Below are positions 7,287 to 18,218 of a stretch of DNA of 26,048 bases, piece after piece; positions within the stretch are counted from its first letter, which is position 1, and every line of letters begins with the position of its first letter. This DNA comes from an uncultured Bacteroidales bacterium (lineage in GTDB: Bacteria > Bacteroidota > Bacteroidia > Bacteroidales > P3): NCBI GenBank assembly GCA_937906975.1, contig CALCUN010000091.1, positions 1-26,048 on the forward strand. Direction: 5' to 3'. The notes below the pieces were generated by a model. The model had not been told where the DNA came from. It made no database searches and worked only from the letters and a program-made list of their open reading frames with translations. A program made the position numbers and the translations under genes.

Positions 7287-10200
7287 ATGAAAAGAAAAAT
7301 TTGTTTTTATCTGTGTTTTCTTGTGCTTTCATTCAATATGTTAGCACAATATGTTTATCCAACCGATTCTTTGGTTTTGAACAAGTTGTCAAAGTGGCAG
7401 GACTTGAAATTTGGAGTTATTTTTCATTGGGGACTATATTCAGTTCCAGGGATAGTGGAATCGTGGTCGATTTGTTCGGAAGATGTAGATTGGATAAGGC
7501 GAGAGGGTAATATGCCTTACGATGAATACAAGCAATGGTACTTTTCGTTGAAAGAAAACTTTAATCCCGTAAATTTTAATCCAGAGCAGTGGGCAGAAGT
7601 TATGCAGGAGGCAGGAGTAAAATACATGATTTTTACAACAAAGCACCACGATGGATTTTGTAATTTCGACACCAAATACACCGATTTTAAAATTACAAAT
7701 GGACCTTTTGCAAACAATCCTCGCAAAGACGTAACCTACCATATTTTTGAGGCTTTTCGTAAAAAAGGATTTATGATTGGCTGCTATTTTTCAAAGCCCG
7801 ATTGGCATTGTCCTTGGTATTGGCATAAAGAATATGCTACTCCAAATCGCTATCATAACTATTCCATAGAGCGACACCCTGATTGGTGGAAAAACTATCA
7901 AGACTTCACAGAAAATCAACTAAATGAATTATTATCCAATTATGGAAATATAGATATATTATGGCTTGACGGAGGTTGGGTGTCGGGAGATGAGGTGAAT
8001 TTGAAAAGAATTTTAACCTCGGCAAGGCAAAAACACAAAGGAATGATTTGTGTAGATAGAGCAATAAGAGGAGAAAATGAAAATTATCAAACACCCGAAA
8101 GAGGTATTCCTCAGACTCAGCTCAACTATCCTTGGGAAAGTTGTATTACATTAAGCAACGATTGGGGTTGGGTGCCGAATGCTCCTTATAAATCTGCACA
8201 AAAAGTGTTAAATACCTTGATAGAAATTACAGCAAAAGGAGGTTGCTTTCTTTTAGGCATAGGACCTACTGCCGAAGGTCTTATAGAACAAGCAGTAATT
8301 GACAGACTAAAAATTGTAGGTCAATGGTTGGGCTACAACGGAGAGGCTATTTACAACACGAGAACAACAGAAAATTATAATTATAAAAACATTTGGTTTA
8401 CTGCAAATAAGGATAAGGAAACCATATACGCAATATATGCACTTGAAGAAGGGGAAGAAATTCCTAAAACAATAGAATGGGAAGGCAATATTCCAAAAGG
8501 GGATATGAGAGTATTGAAAACAAATAAGAAAATCAAATATAGGGTTGAAGCAAATAAGGTTTTTGTTGATATACCTAAGGATATGAGAGGAGAATCAATA
8601 GCTCTTAAATTCAAAACCACGCAAATCCCATTGTATAAACAAGCAAATATGCCTACGGAAGCAAGAGTTCAAGACCTTTTGCAAAGAATGACATTAGAAG
8701 AAAAGGTAGGACAAATTCTCTGTCCTATGGGTTGGCAGATGTATTCTAAGACAGAAAAAGGTGTAGAGCTGTCAGATGAGTTTAAACAAAAGATGAGTTC
8801 AAATATGCCTATAGGTTTGTTTTGGGCAGTCTTGCGTTCAGATCCTTGGACTGAAAAAAACTTTCAAACAGGCTTAAATCCAGAATTATCAGCCATTGCT
8901 TTGAACAAAATGCAACGCTATGCCGTTGAAGAAACACGCTTAGGCATTCCTATTTTGTTTGCAGAAGAATGCCCACACGGACACATGGCAATAGGAACAA
9001 CAGTTTTTCCAACAGGACTCGCTATGGCAAGTACATGGAATGAAGACTTGTTGAAAAAGACAGGAGAAATAATAGGTTTAGAAGCCAGATTGCAAGGAGC
9101 AAACATAGCTTACGGTCCTGTTTTAGACCTTTCAAGAGAGCCACGCTGGTCAAGAGTGGAAGAAACCTTAGGAGAAGATGCGGTTTTGACTGCAAAATTA
9201 GGAGTAGCCTTAGTGAGAGGAATGCAAGGTGAAAGACAAAATGAGGGAACTCGCATTTACTCTACCTTAAAACATTTTGCAGCATACGGAATCCCAGAAG
9301 GAGGGCACAATGGCGAAAGAGCGGTAATAGGAATGAGACAATTATTTTCAGATCACTTAAAACCCTTTAAACAAGCAGTGCAATCGGGAGTTGCAAGCAT
9401 AATGACTTCTTATAATTCCATTGATGGAATACCTGCAAGCTCAAACAAATATCTTTTAACCGATGTTTTAAGAAATCAATGGGGCTTTAAAGGCTGTGTT
9501 TTCTCCGATTTATTTAGCATAGACGGCATATCAAGCACACATAAAGTAGCAAAAGATGTAAAAGAAGCAGGAAAATTAGCAATAGAAGCAGGAGTAGATA
9601 TAGATTTAGGAGCAAATGCCTACGGAAGCAAAACACTACAATTAATAAACGAAGGATTATTAGAAGAAAAGCATTTAGATAGTGCAGTAGCTAACGTATT
9701 GCGATTGAAATTTAATATGGGTTTGTTTGAAAATCCATACGTTTCACCAGAGAAAGCAAAGAAAGAAGTTCGTTCAAAAACGCATAAAGAACTCGCACGT
9801 CAAGTAGCAAGAGAAGGAATTGTGCTTTTGAAAAATGATGGCTTGTTACCGTTGAACAAAAACATTCAAAGCATTGCAGTAATAGGTCCAAATGCAGATC
9901 AAATGTATAATCAATTGGGAGATTACACCGCTTTTCAAGATGAAAAAGAAATAATCACTCCATTAGAAGGCATAAAAAATGCGGTGAATCAAACAACGAA
10001 AATCAATTATGTAAAAGGCTGTTCTATAAGAGATACAAATATTTATGATATTGACAGAGTTATAAAAGCAGTTGAGCAATCCGATGTTGCAATTGTGTTT
10101 GTTGGCGGTTCAAGTGCAAGAGATTTTGAAACAGAGTACATGCAAACAGGAGCAGCAAAAGTGAAGAATCAAACTACTCTAAGTGATATGGAGTGTGGAG

Positions 10201-10904
10201 AAGGATTTGACAGAGCAACTCTTAGTCTTCTAGGAAAACAACAAGACTTGCTACAAGCAATATCAAAAACGGGCAAACCTTTTGTGGTGGTTTATATTCA
10301 GGGACGTCCGTTAAATATGAATTTTGCTTCAAAAAATGCAAATGCGTTACTGACTGCTTGGTATCCGGGCGAAGAAGGGGGAAATGCAATAGCAGATATT
10401 TTATTTGGAGACTATAATCCCTCAGGACGATTGCCGATTTCCATTCCAAGAAGCGAAGGACAACTACCTATTTATTATAGTAAAAATAATAGTAGAGACT
10501 ATATTGATGAAAAATCAAGCCCATTGTATGAATTTGGTTATGGGTTGAGTTATACGAATTTTGAATATAGTGATTTGAGAGTAGAAAAAATTTCATCTAA
10601 TGACACAGTTGTGAAACTATCTTGCAGGGTTAAAAATATTGGAGAAAGAGAAGGCGAGGAGGTTGTGCAACTTTATGTGAAAGATGTAGTAAGTTCGGTT
10701 TGTCAAGATGAGATATTGTTAAAGGATTTCAAGAAAGTGTTTCTCAAACCAAATGAAGAAAAACAAATATCTTTCTATCTGAGAAAAGAGGACTTATCTC
10801 TCTACAATATGGAGATGAAAGAAGTTTTTGAAAGCGGAGAATTTCTCTTTCAAATAGGAGCTTCTTCTTCGGATATAAAGCTTAAAAAAAGCATTGATTT
10901 ATAG
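7287..10904 (+). CDS. Secreted two-enzyme glycosidase: GH29 alpha-L-fucosidase fused to GH3 beta-glycosidase
   Basis: The 1205-residue protein begins with a signal peptide (about 1-20, ending NMLAQ). Residues ~30-360 form a GH29 fucosidase barrel: KFGVIFHWGLYSVP, TTKHHDGFCNFDTKYTDF and ILWLDGGW, with Asp228 the expected nucleophile; YPWESCITLSNDWGW holds a candidate acid/base Glu. A beta-sandwich follows to ~445. A complete GH3 enzyme begins at ~448: DLLQRMTLEEKVGQ, AEECPHGH, YGPVLDLSREPRWSRVEE, KHFAAYG, and CVFSDLFSI with nucleophile Asp740, then the alpha/beta-sandwich domain with GEGFDR (likely acid/base Glu) and a C-terminal FN3-like domain. Both active sites look intact. The product should remove alpha-fucose and then a beta-linked sugar from one glycan, probably in the periplasm. 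GH3 specificity cannot be read. No SusC/SusD genes are adjacent. It is monocistronic with its own promoter. Confidence 0.9.
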   Translation: MKRKICFYLCFLVLSFNMLAQYVYPTDSLVLNKLSKWQDLKFGVIFHWGLYSVPGIVESWSICSEDVDWIRREGNMPYDEYKQWYFSLKENFNPVNFNPEQWAEVMQEAGVKYMIFTTKHHDGFCNFDTKYTDFKITNGPFANNPRKDVTYHIFEAFRKKGFMIGCYFSKPDWHCPWYWHKEYATPNRYHNYSIERHPDWWKNYQDFTENQLNELLSNYGNIDILWLDGGWVSGDEVNLKRILTSARQKHKGMICVDRAIRGENENYQTPERGIPQTQLNYPWESCITLSNDWGWVPNAPYKSAQKVLNTLIEITAKGGCFLLGIGPTAEGLIEQAVIDRLKIVGQWLGYNGEAIYNTRTTENYNYKNIWFTANKDKETIYAIYALEEGEEIPKTIEWEGNIPKGDMRVLKTNKKIKYRVEANKVFVDIPKDMRGESIALKFKTTQIPLYKQANMPTEARVQDLLQRMTLEEKVGQILCPMGWQMYSKTEKGVELSDEFKQKMSSNMPIGLFWAVLRSDPWTEKNFQTGLNPELSAIALNKMQRYAVEETRLGIPILFAEECPHGHMAIGTTVFPTGLAMASTWNEDLLKKTGEIIGLEARLQGANIAYGPVLDLSREPRWSRVEETLGEDAVLTAKLGVALVRGMQGERQNEGTRIYSTLKHFAAYGIPEGGHNGERAVIGMRQLFSDHLKPFKQAVQSGVASIMTSYNSIDGIPASSNKYLLTDVLRNQWGFKGCVFSDLFSIDGISSTHKVAKDVKEAGKLAIEAGVDIDLGANAYGSKTLQLINEGLLEEKHLDSAVANVLRLKFNMGLFENPYVSPEKAKKEVRSKTHKELARQVAREGIVLLKNDGLLPLNKNIQSIAVIGPNADQMYNQLGDYTAFQDEKEIITPLEGIKNAVNQTTKINYVKGCSIRDTNIYDIDRVIKAVEQSDVAIVFVGGSSARDFETEYMQTGAAKVKNQTTLSDMECGEGFDRATLSLLGKQQDLLQAISKTGKPFVVVYIQGRPLNMNFASKNANALLTAWYPGEEGGNAIADILFGDYNPSGRLPISIPRSEGQLPIYYSKNNSRDYIDEKSSPLYEFGYGLSYTNFEYSDLRVEKISSNDTVVKLSCRVKNIGEREGEEVVQLYVKDVVSSVCQDEILLKDFKKVFLKPNEEKQISFYLRKEDLSLYNMEMKEVFESGEFLFQIGASSSDIKLKKSIDL

Positions 10905-10917
10905 GCCTATTTTTTTT

Positions 10918-11001
10918 CTTAGGATTAGAAAATTATTTCTTAGCTTTACGAAATTTTTTCTTAGGATTATTATTTTTTCTCTTAGGAATAGTTTTTTAGT
11001 T
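10918..11001 (+). repeat. Four tandem 21-bp CTTAG repeats upstream of guaB
   Basis: Units start at 10918, 10939, 10960 and 10981, spaced exactly 21 bp. Each begins CTTAG (CTTAGGATTAG, CTTAGCTTTACG, CTTAGGATTAT, CTTAGGAATAG) and continues with an A/T-rich run. The last unit ends where the guaB -33 TTG begins (11000-11002). The regular two-turn spacing suggests repeated protein binding on one DNA face, with guaB the likely target. Confidence 0.75.
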
Positions 11002-11029
11002 GTTTATTCTAAAAAAAATAGTATTTTTG
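11000..11029 (+). promoter_or_regulatory. guaB operon promoter (-33 TTG and -7 TATTTTTG)
   Basis: TTG at 11000-11002 lies 19 bases before TATTTTTG at 11022-11029, followed by C. This fits the Bacteroidota consensus TTG-N19-TAnnTTTG in both elements, the best-formed promoter in the window. The ATG is at 11051, giving a leader of about 15-20 bases. The repeat array ends at the -33 element. Confidence 0.72.
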
Positions 11030-11047
11030 CAGTTAAAATATATTTAA

Positions 11048-12517
<1,470 letters not shown>

Positions 12518-12523
12518 TTTGAG

Positions 12524-14536
12524 ATGAAAAAAGTATTTGTTCTTTTTGCATTGTTTGTTTTGGGCTTAAATTTTAATTTGTTTGCTCAGACAGATAATAG
12601 CGTAGTTATGGAAATTGCAGGAGAGAAGATAAGCAAGGCTGATTTCTTAAAAATGTACAATAAAAATAGTCATACTCCTGAAAAGATAAATAAAGAAGAT
12701 TTAGATGCGTATCTTGACCTTTTTATCAATTATAAGCTTAAATTATTACAAGCAAGGGAATTGGGTTTAGATACAACTAAGGCTTATTTAGAAGAAATAG
12801 AATCTTATAGAAAACAATTGATTGTTCCATATCTAAATGATGCACAAGTAACTCAATCATTGATTGAAGAGGCTTATGAAAGAACAAAAACATTCGTAAG
12901 AGCGTCTCATATTTTGATTTCGTTGCCTGAAAATGCTAACCCAACTGATACTTTAAAGGCTTATAAAAAAGCTATGAGTCTTAGAGAAAGAGCATTGAAG
13001 GGTGAGGATTTCAATGCTTTGGCTAAGCAATATTCTGATGATCCTTCTGCTAAGGATAAGAAAGAACAAAATTATAAAGGAAATGGTGGTGATTTGGGAT
13101 ATTTTACCTCTATGGTGATGATTTATCCTTTTGAAAATGCTTGTTATTCTATGGAGGTGGGAGAGATTTCCAATCCTATAAAAACACGTTTTGGCTATCA
13201 CATCATTAAATTGAATGATAAAATTCCTGCTTACTTTAGTACGGTTGATCTTGCTCATATATGGGTGGGTACAGATAAGCGTTCTGAACAAGAGAGCGAG
13301 GCAATAATAAACGATATTTATTCTAAGATAAAGGAAGGTAATATTTCGTTTGATTCTCTTGTGAAGGTGTATTCTGAAGATAAGTCTTCTGCAATTGTAG
13401 GAGGTGTTTTGAGAAATCAAAAAGTAAACACAATTCCTGCGGCTTATCTTTTGGAAATGTCAAAACTAAAAGTTGGAGAGGTTTCTGCACCATTTCAAAC
13501 TCCTTTTGGTTGGCATATTGTAAAGCCTGTACAGTATAAAGAAATTCCTTCTTTGGAACAACAAAGAATGGCTATTGAAAGTAGAATTTCTAAGGACGAA
13601 AGAAGTTTCAAGTCTTTGGAATCTTTTGCTCAAAAGGCTAAAAACGAATATGGTTTCGTTGAGGATAAAGAGGGAATGAAAGAGATAGAAAAAATAATTA
13701 CTGATTCTGTTTTTTCTGGAACTTGGAAAATTCCTGCTGACTTTAAAAATGATTCAGAATTGTTTAGAATAGGAGATTTTTCTTTTACTGTAAATGATTT
13801 AGCAAAAGAGATAGAAAATCATCAACGCACTCAACCTGCTGAATATATACCTTCGTATTTAGAAAAGGTGTATAATACAGTGGTTTTAGAGCAAGTTGTG
13901 AATTACGCTGACAGTAAATTGGAAGAGAAATTCCCAGAAATAAAATCGGATATTCAAGAATTTAGTGATGGAGTTTTGATTTTCTCTATTACTGACCAAA
14001 TGGTGTGGAATAAGTCTTTGATTGATACTTTGGGATTGCAGTCTTATTTTGCTGATAACAGACAAAAATACAATTGGGAAAAGAGAGCAAGTGTAACTCT
14101 TTGGACTATCGACAGCGAGATGGAAGATGTCTCAAAGGTAGAAAAGATTTTGCAAAAGGCTGTGCGTAAAGGTTGGACTAATGAGCAGACTAAGGAAAAA
14201 TTGTCTAAAAAATTGAAGATTAAAGATGAGTTAGACAAGAGAATTGCTTACAAATGGAACAAATATGAAAAAGGCGATAATAAAATGGTTGATAATTTGT
14301 TCTGGTCCGACACTACTCAAAAGAGCGGCACTGTGAAATTCTATGAAACAAAAAATAAAAAAATTACATTCTTAATATTAGACTCTTGGTTAGATGTTGA
14401 AATGAAGAATTTAGATGAATGCAAAGGTTTGGTTACTTCGGATTATCAATCTTTCTTAGAAAAACAATGGATTGAAGATTTGAGAGCTAAATATCAATAC
14501 AAGGTTTACCAAGATGTTTACAATAGTATAAAGTAA
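12524..14536 (+). CDS. Periplasmic peptidyl-prolyl isomerase, two PpiC-type rotamase domains
   Basis: The 670-residue protein has a signal peptide (about 1-21, ending LFAQ). A SurA-like N-terminal helical segment follows (about 25-120, with IAGEKISKADFLKMY), then two parvulin domains: one at about 125-230 (VRASHILISLP ... GGDLGYF ... IKTRFGYHIIKL) and one at about 243-337 (LAHIWVGTD ... APFQTPFGWHIVKP). The remaining ~330 residues are helical, charged and not assigned. The family catalyses prolyl cis-trans isomerisation and chaperones outer-membrane proteins. It sits between guaB and a second SurA-like gene, an arrangement common in Bacteroidales. Codons are T-ending rich, unlike genes after about 15400. 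Confidence 0.85.
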   Translation: MKKVFVLFALFVLGLNFNLFAQTDNSVVMEIAGEKISKADFLKMYNKNSHTPEKINKEDLDAYLDLFINYKLKLLQARELGLDTTKAYLEEIESYRKQLIVPYLNDAQVTQSLIEEAYERTKTFVRASHILISLPENANPTDTLKAYKKAMSLRERALKGEDFNALAKQYSDDPSAKDKKEQNYKGNGGDLGYFTSMVMIYPFENACYSMEVGEISNPIKTRFGYHIIKLNDKIPAYFSTVDLAHIWVGTDKRSEQESEAIINDIYSKIKEGNISFDSLVKVYSEDKSSAIVGGVLRNQKVNTIPAAYLLEMSKLKVGEVSAPFQTPFGWHIVKPVQYKEIPSLEQQRMAIESRISKDERSFKSLESFAQKAKNEYGFVEDKEGMKEIEKIITDSVFSGTWKIPADFKNDSELFRIGDFSFTVNDLAKEIENHQRTQPAEYIPSYLEKVYNTVVLEQVVNYADSKLEEKFPEIKSDIQEFSDGVLIFSITDQMVWNKSLIDTLGLQSYFADNRQKYNWEKRASVTLWTIDSEMEDVSKVEKILQKAVRKGWTNEQTKEKLSKKLKIKDELDKRIAYKWNKYEKGDNKMVDNLFWSDTTQKSGTVKFYETKNKKITFLILDSWLDVEMKNLDECKGLVTSDYQSFLEKQWIEDLRAKYQYKVYQDVYNSIK

Positions 14537-14545
14537 TTATAAGTT

Positions 14546-15913
14546 ATGTCAAGATTATTTTTATTATCAATATTTACTTTGTTTTTAGGTTTTGTTGCCT
14601 CTGCACAAGAGACAAATAATGATGATTTAGTTGTAGATAGAGTAATTGCGGTTGTAGGACAAAATATGATTAAACAATCAGAATTAGAAACCGCATTTCT
14701 TCAACAAAAGATGAATAGTAAACTCATTATTGAAAACGAATTTGAACAAAAATGCAATTTATTAGAATCAATGCTAATAAATAAATTGATGTTGCACCAA
14801 GCAGAAATTGATTCAATTGAGGTTACTGACGAGGAAGTAAATAGAGAGATGGATAATAGAATAAGATATATGATTAGTGCTTATGGCTCTCAAGAGATGT
14901 TGGAAAAACAAATGAGAAAGTCTTTGAGCGAAATAAAATCTTATTATAAAGACGTAATTAAAGAAAACATAATGATTGCTCAAATCGAGCAAAAATTAAC
15001 AGGAGCATTATCTGTAACTCCGCAAGAAGTGGTAGATTTCTATAATTCAATACCAAAAGATAGCCTACCTACTATTGAGCAAGAGTATGTGCTTTCTCAA
15101 ATTGTGAAAATGCCGAAAGTTTCTGAGGAAGAAAAGGAAAGGGTAAAAGCAAAGCTAAATGAATATAGAGATAGAGTATTAAAAGGAAGTAAGTTTTCGA
15201 CAATAGCAACTCTTTATTCAGAAGATCCAGCTTCTGCAAAGAAAGGAGGAGAGCTTGGCTTCTTTTCTCGTGGTGATATGGTAGGAGAATTTGAAAATGC
15301 TGCTTTTGCACTTCAAGATGGCGAGATATCTCCTATTATTGAAACAAAATACGGTTATCATATCATACAAATGATAGAAAGAAGAGGTAATCAAGTAAAT
15401 TGTCGTCATATCTTGTTGCAACCAAAAGTAACACCACAACAATTAGGTGAAGCTTACCAAGAATTAGAAAACATAAAAAAACAAATTGATAACGGAGAAA
15501 TAACCTTTGAAGAAGCAATTGTAAAATATTCAGAAGACCCATCAAAAGTAAATGAAGGATTAATAGTAAATCCTCATAATGCAAGTGCTATTTTCTCAAA
15601 AGATGCAATAAACGAAACGATTTACAATATAGAAAAGGTTGATTTCAATTCTATGAAGCAAGGCGAGATTACAAAGCCTGTTAAATTTAAAACAGAATTA
15701 TCAGAAGCCTATAGATTGATAAAAGTAAATAGAAAAACCGATGCACACAAAGTTGATTTAACTCTTGATTACGATAAAGTACAAGCCTCAGCTTTAGATA
15801 ATAAAAAAACAGAAGTAATCAAAGAATGGGCAAACAAAAGATTGAAGAAAACGTATGTAAAAATAGAGCCTGAATATCAATCTTGTGATTTTAAACTAAA
15901 TTGGATAAAATAA
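14546..15913 (+). CDS. SurA-like periplasmic chaperone and peptidyl-prolyl isomerase
   Basis: A 455-residue protein with a signal peptide (residues 1-20, ending VASA). The SurA N-terminal domain (DRVIAVVGQNMIKQSELE, about 31-170) is followed by two parvulin domains. The first (about 179-278) has the classical GGELGFFSRGDMVGEFE and ETKYGYHIIQM; the second begins NCRHILL at about 285. This is the SurA architecture and normal SurA length, so it is the better SurA candidate of the two isomerases here. It should escort unfolded beta-barrel proteins through the periplasm. It is 9 bp after the preceding gene and 3 bp before the MoxR gene. Confidence 0.87.
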   Translation: MSRLFLLSIFTLFLGFVASAQETNNDDLVVDRVIAVVGQNMIKQSELETAFLQQKMNSKLIIENEFEQKCNLLESMLINKLMLHQAEIDSIEVTDEEVNREMDNRIRYMISAYGSQEMLEKQMRKSLSEIKSYYKDVIKENIMIAQIEQKLTGALSVTPQEVVDFYNSIPKDSLPTIEQEYVLSQIVKMPKVSEEEKERVKAKLNEYRDRVLKGSKFSTIATLYSEDPASAKKGGELGFFSRGDMVGEFENAAFALQDGEISPIIETKYGYHIIQMIERRGNQVNCRHILLQPKVTPQQLGEAYQELENIKKQIDNGEITFEEAIVKYSEDPSKVNEGLIVNPHNASAIFSKDAINETIYNIEKVDFNSMKQGEITKPVKFKTELSEAYRLIKVNRKTDAHKVDLTLDYDKVQASALDNKKTEVIKEWANKRLKKTYVKIEPEYQSCDFKLNWIK

Positions 15914-15916
15914 ACA

Positions 15917-16870
15917 ATGAACCAAGTAGAACAACTAAATTCACTAATCAATAAGTGCAATCTTTTAAAAAAAGAGATAGCAAAAGTAATTGTTGGGCAG
16001 AAAGAAATAGTAAATCAAATACTAATATCAATTCTTTCTTCGGGACATTGTCTTTTAGTGGGAGTTCCTGGTTTAGCAAAGACGCTTTTAGTAAATACAA
16101 TCGCCAAAACATTAGGCTTAACTTACAAAAGAATACAATTTACTCCTGACTTAATGCCTTCGGACATAATAGGAAGTGAAATTTTAAATACAAACAGAGA
16201 ATTAGAATTTATAAAGGGACCATTATTTGCAAACATACTACTTGCAGACGAAATAAACCGAACACCACCCAAAACACAATCGGCACTATTAGAAGCAATG
16301 CAAGAACATAAAGTAACAGTAAATGCAAAAACCTATCCTTTGCAAGAACCATTCTTTGTATTAGCAACCCAAAACCCAATCGAGCAAGAAGGAACCTATC
16401 CTTTACCAGAGGCACAATTAGATAGATTTATGTTTATGCTTTGGTTGGATTATCCCTCATTTGAAGAAGAAGTAGAAATACTAAAAAATACCACAACAGA
16501 TAAAACAATAGAAGTAGAAAAGATATTAGAAATTCAAGACATTCTTAACATTCAAAACCTAATTAAGCAAGTACCTGTAAGCGATAACGTATATAACTAT
16601 GTTGTGAGCTTAGTTTCAAAAACAAGACATAAGGGAAGTCAAATTGCCGACAAGTATTTGCAATGGGGAGCAGGTCCTCGTGCCTCACAATACCTAATAA
16701 TGGGAGCGAAAGCACACGCCGTATTAAATGGCAAGTATTCTCCCGACATAGAAGACGTGAATGCGATAGCCGTTGCAACACTTCGCCACAGAATAGTCTT
16801 GAATTACGAAGCACAAGCCAATGGATACACAGCCGAAACCATAATAAAAGAACTTATAAACAGCAAATAA
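15917..16870 (+). CDS. MoxR-family AAA+ ATPase
   Basis: A 317-residue MoxR ATPase of normal size. Walker A is GVPGLAKT (residues 49-56) and Walker B is ILLADEINR (Asp111/Glu112), followed by [39 protein letters not shown] holds the sensor region, split here as [10 protein letters not shown] and LPEAQLDRF. The C-terminal helical lid contains [10 protein letters not shown]. MoxR proteins are cytoplasmic remodelling ATPases, often paired with VWA-domain partners, and are linked to envelope or complex maturation. No VWA or DUF58 partner follows, which is unusual for this family. The gene is tightly embedded (3 and 4 bp gaps) between the SurA-like and OmpA-like genes. Confidence 0.9.
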   Translation: MNQVEQLNSLINKCNLLKKEIAKVIVGQKEIVNQILISILSSGHCLLVGVPGLAKTLLVNTIAKTLGLTYKRIQFTPDLMPSDIIGSEILNTNRELEFIKGPLFANILLADEINRTPPKTQSALLEAMQEHKVTVNAKTYPLQEPFFVLATQNPIEQEGTYPLPEAQLDRFMFMLWLDYPSFEEEVEILKNTTTDKTIEVEKILEIQDILNIQNLIKQVPVSDNVYNYVVSLVSKTRHKGSQIADKYLQWGAGPRASQYLIMGAKAHAVLNGKYSPDIEDVNAIAVATLRHRIVLNYEAQANGYTAETIIKELINSK

Positions 16871-16874
16871 AATA

Positions 16875-18212
16875 ATGAAAAAGGTATTATATTTTTTAGT
16901 AGCCAATTTATTCGTATTAACTCTTGTAGCACAACCAGCAAGAGAAAGAAATCCACAAGCCAACAACACAACAACTACGAACGCAACAAAACAAGCAATA
17001 GGACTTCAAAGCGATGGTTGTAACTATTTAATGGTTTCTCAACCGCCAAAGCCAAAAAGAGGCAAAACACCAAAGACACAACAACCCACAGAGCCATATT
17101 ATCCTGAAAGAATCGAAGCATACATTTGTTTTGAGCCATCATCTGCCTACTATACAGAAGAAGGCCTAAACATATTAGACAGTATATATTCCATTGCTTT
17201 TGCGCAAGAAAATACTAAGTTTTATAAAATGACAATAGACGCATTTGATGATGCGGATCCATTAAATGAATTGAATGCCTCATTAGCAAGAGACAGAGCA
17301 GCAATGATATTCAACTATTTTTCATCAAGAGAAGGAACAGAATTTATCATAAAAAGAACACCAAGCACCTACACACACTCTTGCAGTGGAGAAATGCCAT
17401 ACTATATCAAATACAAAATGCCATTTGACTTTAAGTGGACCTCACTTTACGACAAATCAGAAGAAGAAAGAGTAAAAGACGGCATAAATCTTGTAGGAAA
17501 AGTAAGACTAATCATAGAAGACGACCCAGAAGGCTGTTTAGGAGAATATTTTGACTACTATTACCCATCACAAGACTCAGTATTATCGGGCAATCATGCG
17601 AGCGTAACAATTCCAAAAGGAGCATTAGAATCAATAACACACACAAAAGACACAATAGAATACACATGCAACATCTCCTATAAAGAATATTTGAACTTTG
17701 AAGACCTAACAAACAACTACCACTTAATACCACACAAAAAACAATTCTTAGTAAACGGAGGCTATATCGTGATAGATGCAGAGCATCAACCAGATTACCA
17801 CTCTTGTCAAAACAAAGAAAACTTCTTACCAATAGTAAAAGTAAGAGTACCAATAGAATTGCACCAAAACGATGCAAGATTAAAATTCTATGCAAAAGTA
17901 TATGACAACAAAGGCAAAGCCTACTACAAATCAATCCCAACAAAAAAAGAAAAAGACAAAGAAACAAAACTACAAACCCTTACAGTCGATCTTAATGTCT
18001 TCCAATTAGACACCATTTACATAGGTAAAAAAATAGAAGAAGAAGAACTATCAGACTATTTCTACTCAGCAAAAGAAGGAGAGCCAGGAGCATTTCCATT
18101 ATTAGGAGGCTGGCTAAAACCATACAAGCTAAACAAAAAAGGACAATACGTAATTAAGAAACAAATGCAAATGGTTCTTCGCAAACCAATAGGAGAAATA
18201 ATAGAAGAATAA
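16875..18212 (+). CDS. Secreted protein with weak OmpA-like segment, function unknown
   Basis: A 445-residue protein with a signal peptide (residues 1-20, MKKVLYFLVANLFVLTLVAQ). A low-complexity stretch rich in N, T and P follows, with a short basic proline run (PPKPKRGKTPKTQQP). At about residues 75-155, FEPSSAYYTEEGLNILDSI, then MTIDAFDDADP and LNASLARDRAAMIFNYFSS, resemble the OmpA peptidoglycan-binding pattern (D...N..L...RA..V..Y). That match is by eye and partial. The remainder is acidic to neutral, tyrosine-rich and unassigned. There is no beta-barrel pattern that I can defend. Its place in the SurA/MoxR/LpxD unit suggests an envelope role. Codons are extremely poor in T on the coding strand. 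Confidence 0.6.
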   Translation: MKKVLYFLVANLFVLTLVAQPARERNPQANNTTTTNATKQAIGLQSDGCNYLMVSQPPKPKRGKTPKTQQPTEPYYPERIEAYICFEPSSAYYTEEGLNILDSIYSIAFAQENTKFYKMTIDAFDDADPLNELNASLARDRAAMIFNYFSSREGTEFIIKRTPSTYTHSCSGEMPYYIKYKMPFDFKWTSLYDKSEEERVKDGINLVGKVRLIIEDDPEGCLGEYFDYYYPSQDSVLSGNHASVTIPKGALESITHTKDTIEYTCNISYKEYLNFEDLTNNYHLIPHKKQFLVNGGYIVIDAEHQPDYHSCQNKENFLPIVKVRVPIELHQNDARLKFYAKVYDNKGKAYYKSIPTKKEKDKETKLQTLTVDLNVFQLDTIYIGKKIEEEELSDYFYSAKEGEPGAFPLLGGWLKPYKLNKKGQYVIKKQMQMVLRKPIGEIIEE

Positions 18213-18218
18213 AAGAAT

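Noticed and set aside
10901..10917. Terminator after the GH29-GH3 gene (ATAGGCCTAT followed by T8)
   Set aside because: The palindrome is only 10 bp with no room for a loop, leaving about three base pairs; possible but too weak to call.
10918..11001. A small CRISPR array
   Set aside because: The repeats are 21 bp with no separate unique spacers, the tails are A/T-rich and variable, and no cas gene is present.
17512..17967. Minus-strand frames rich in Leu, Cys and Arg (also at 5453-5785 and 20545-20838)
   Set aside because: They are antisense shadows of A/C-rich coding genes with intact domain matches on the plus strand, and have low-complexity compositions.
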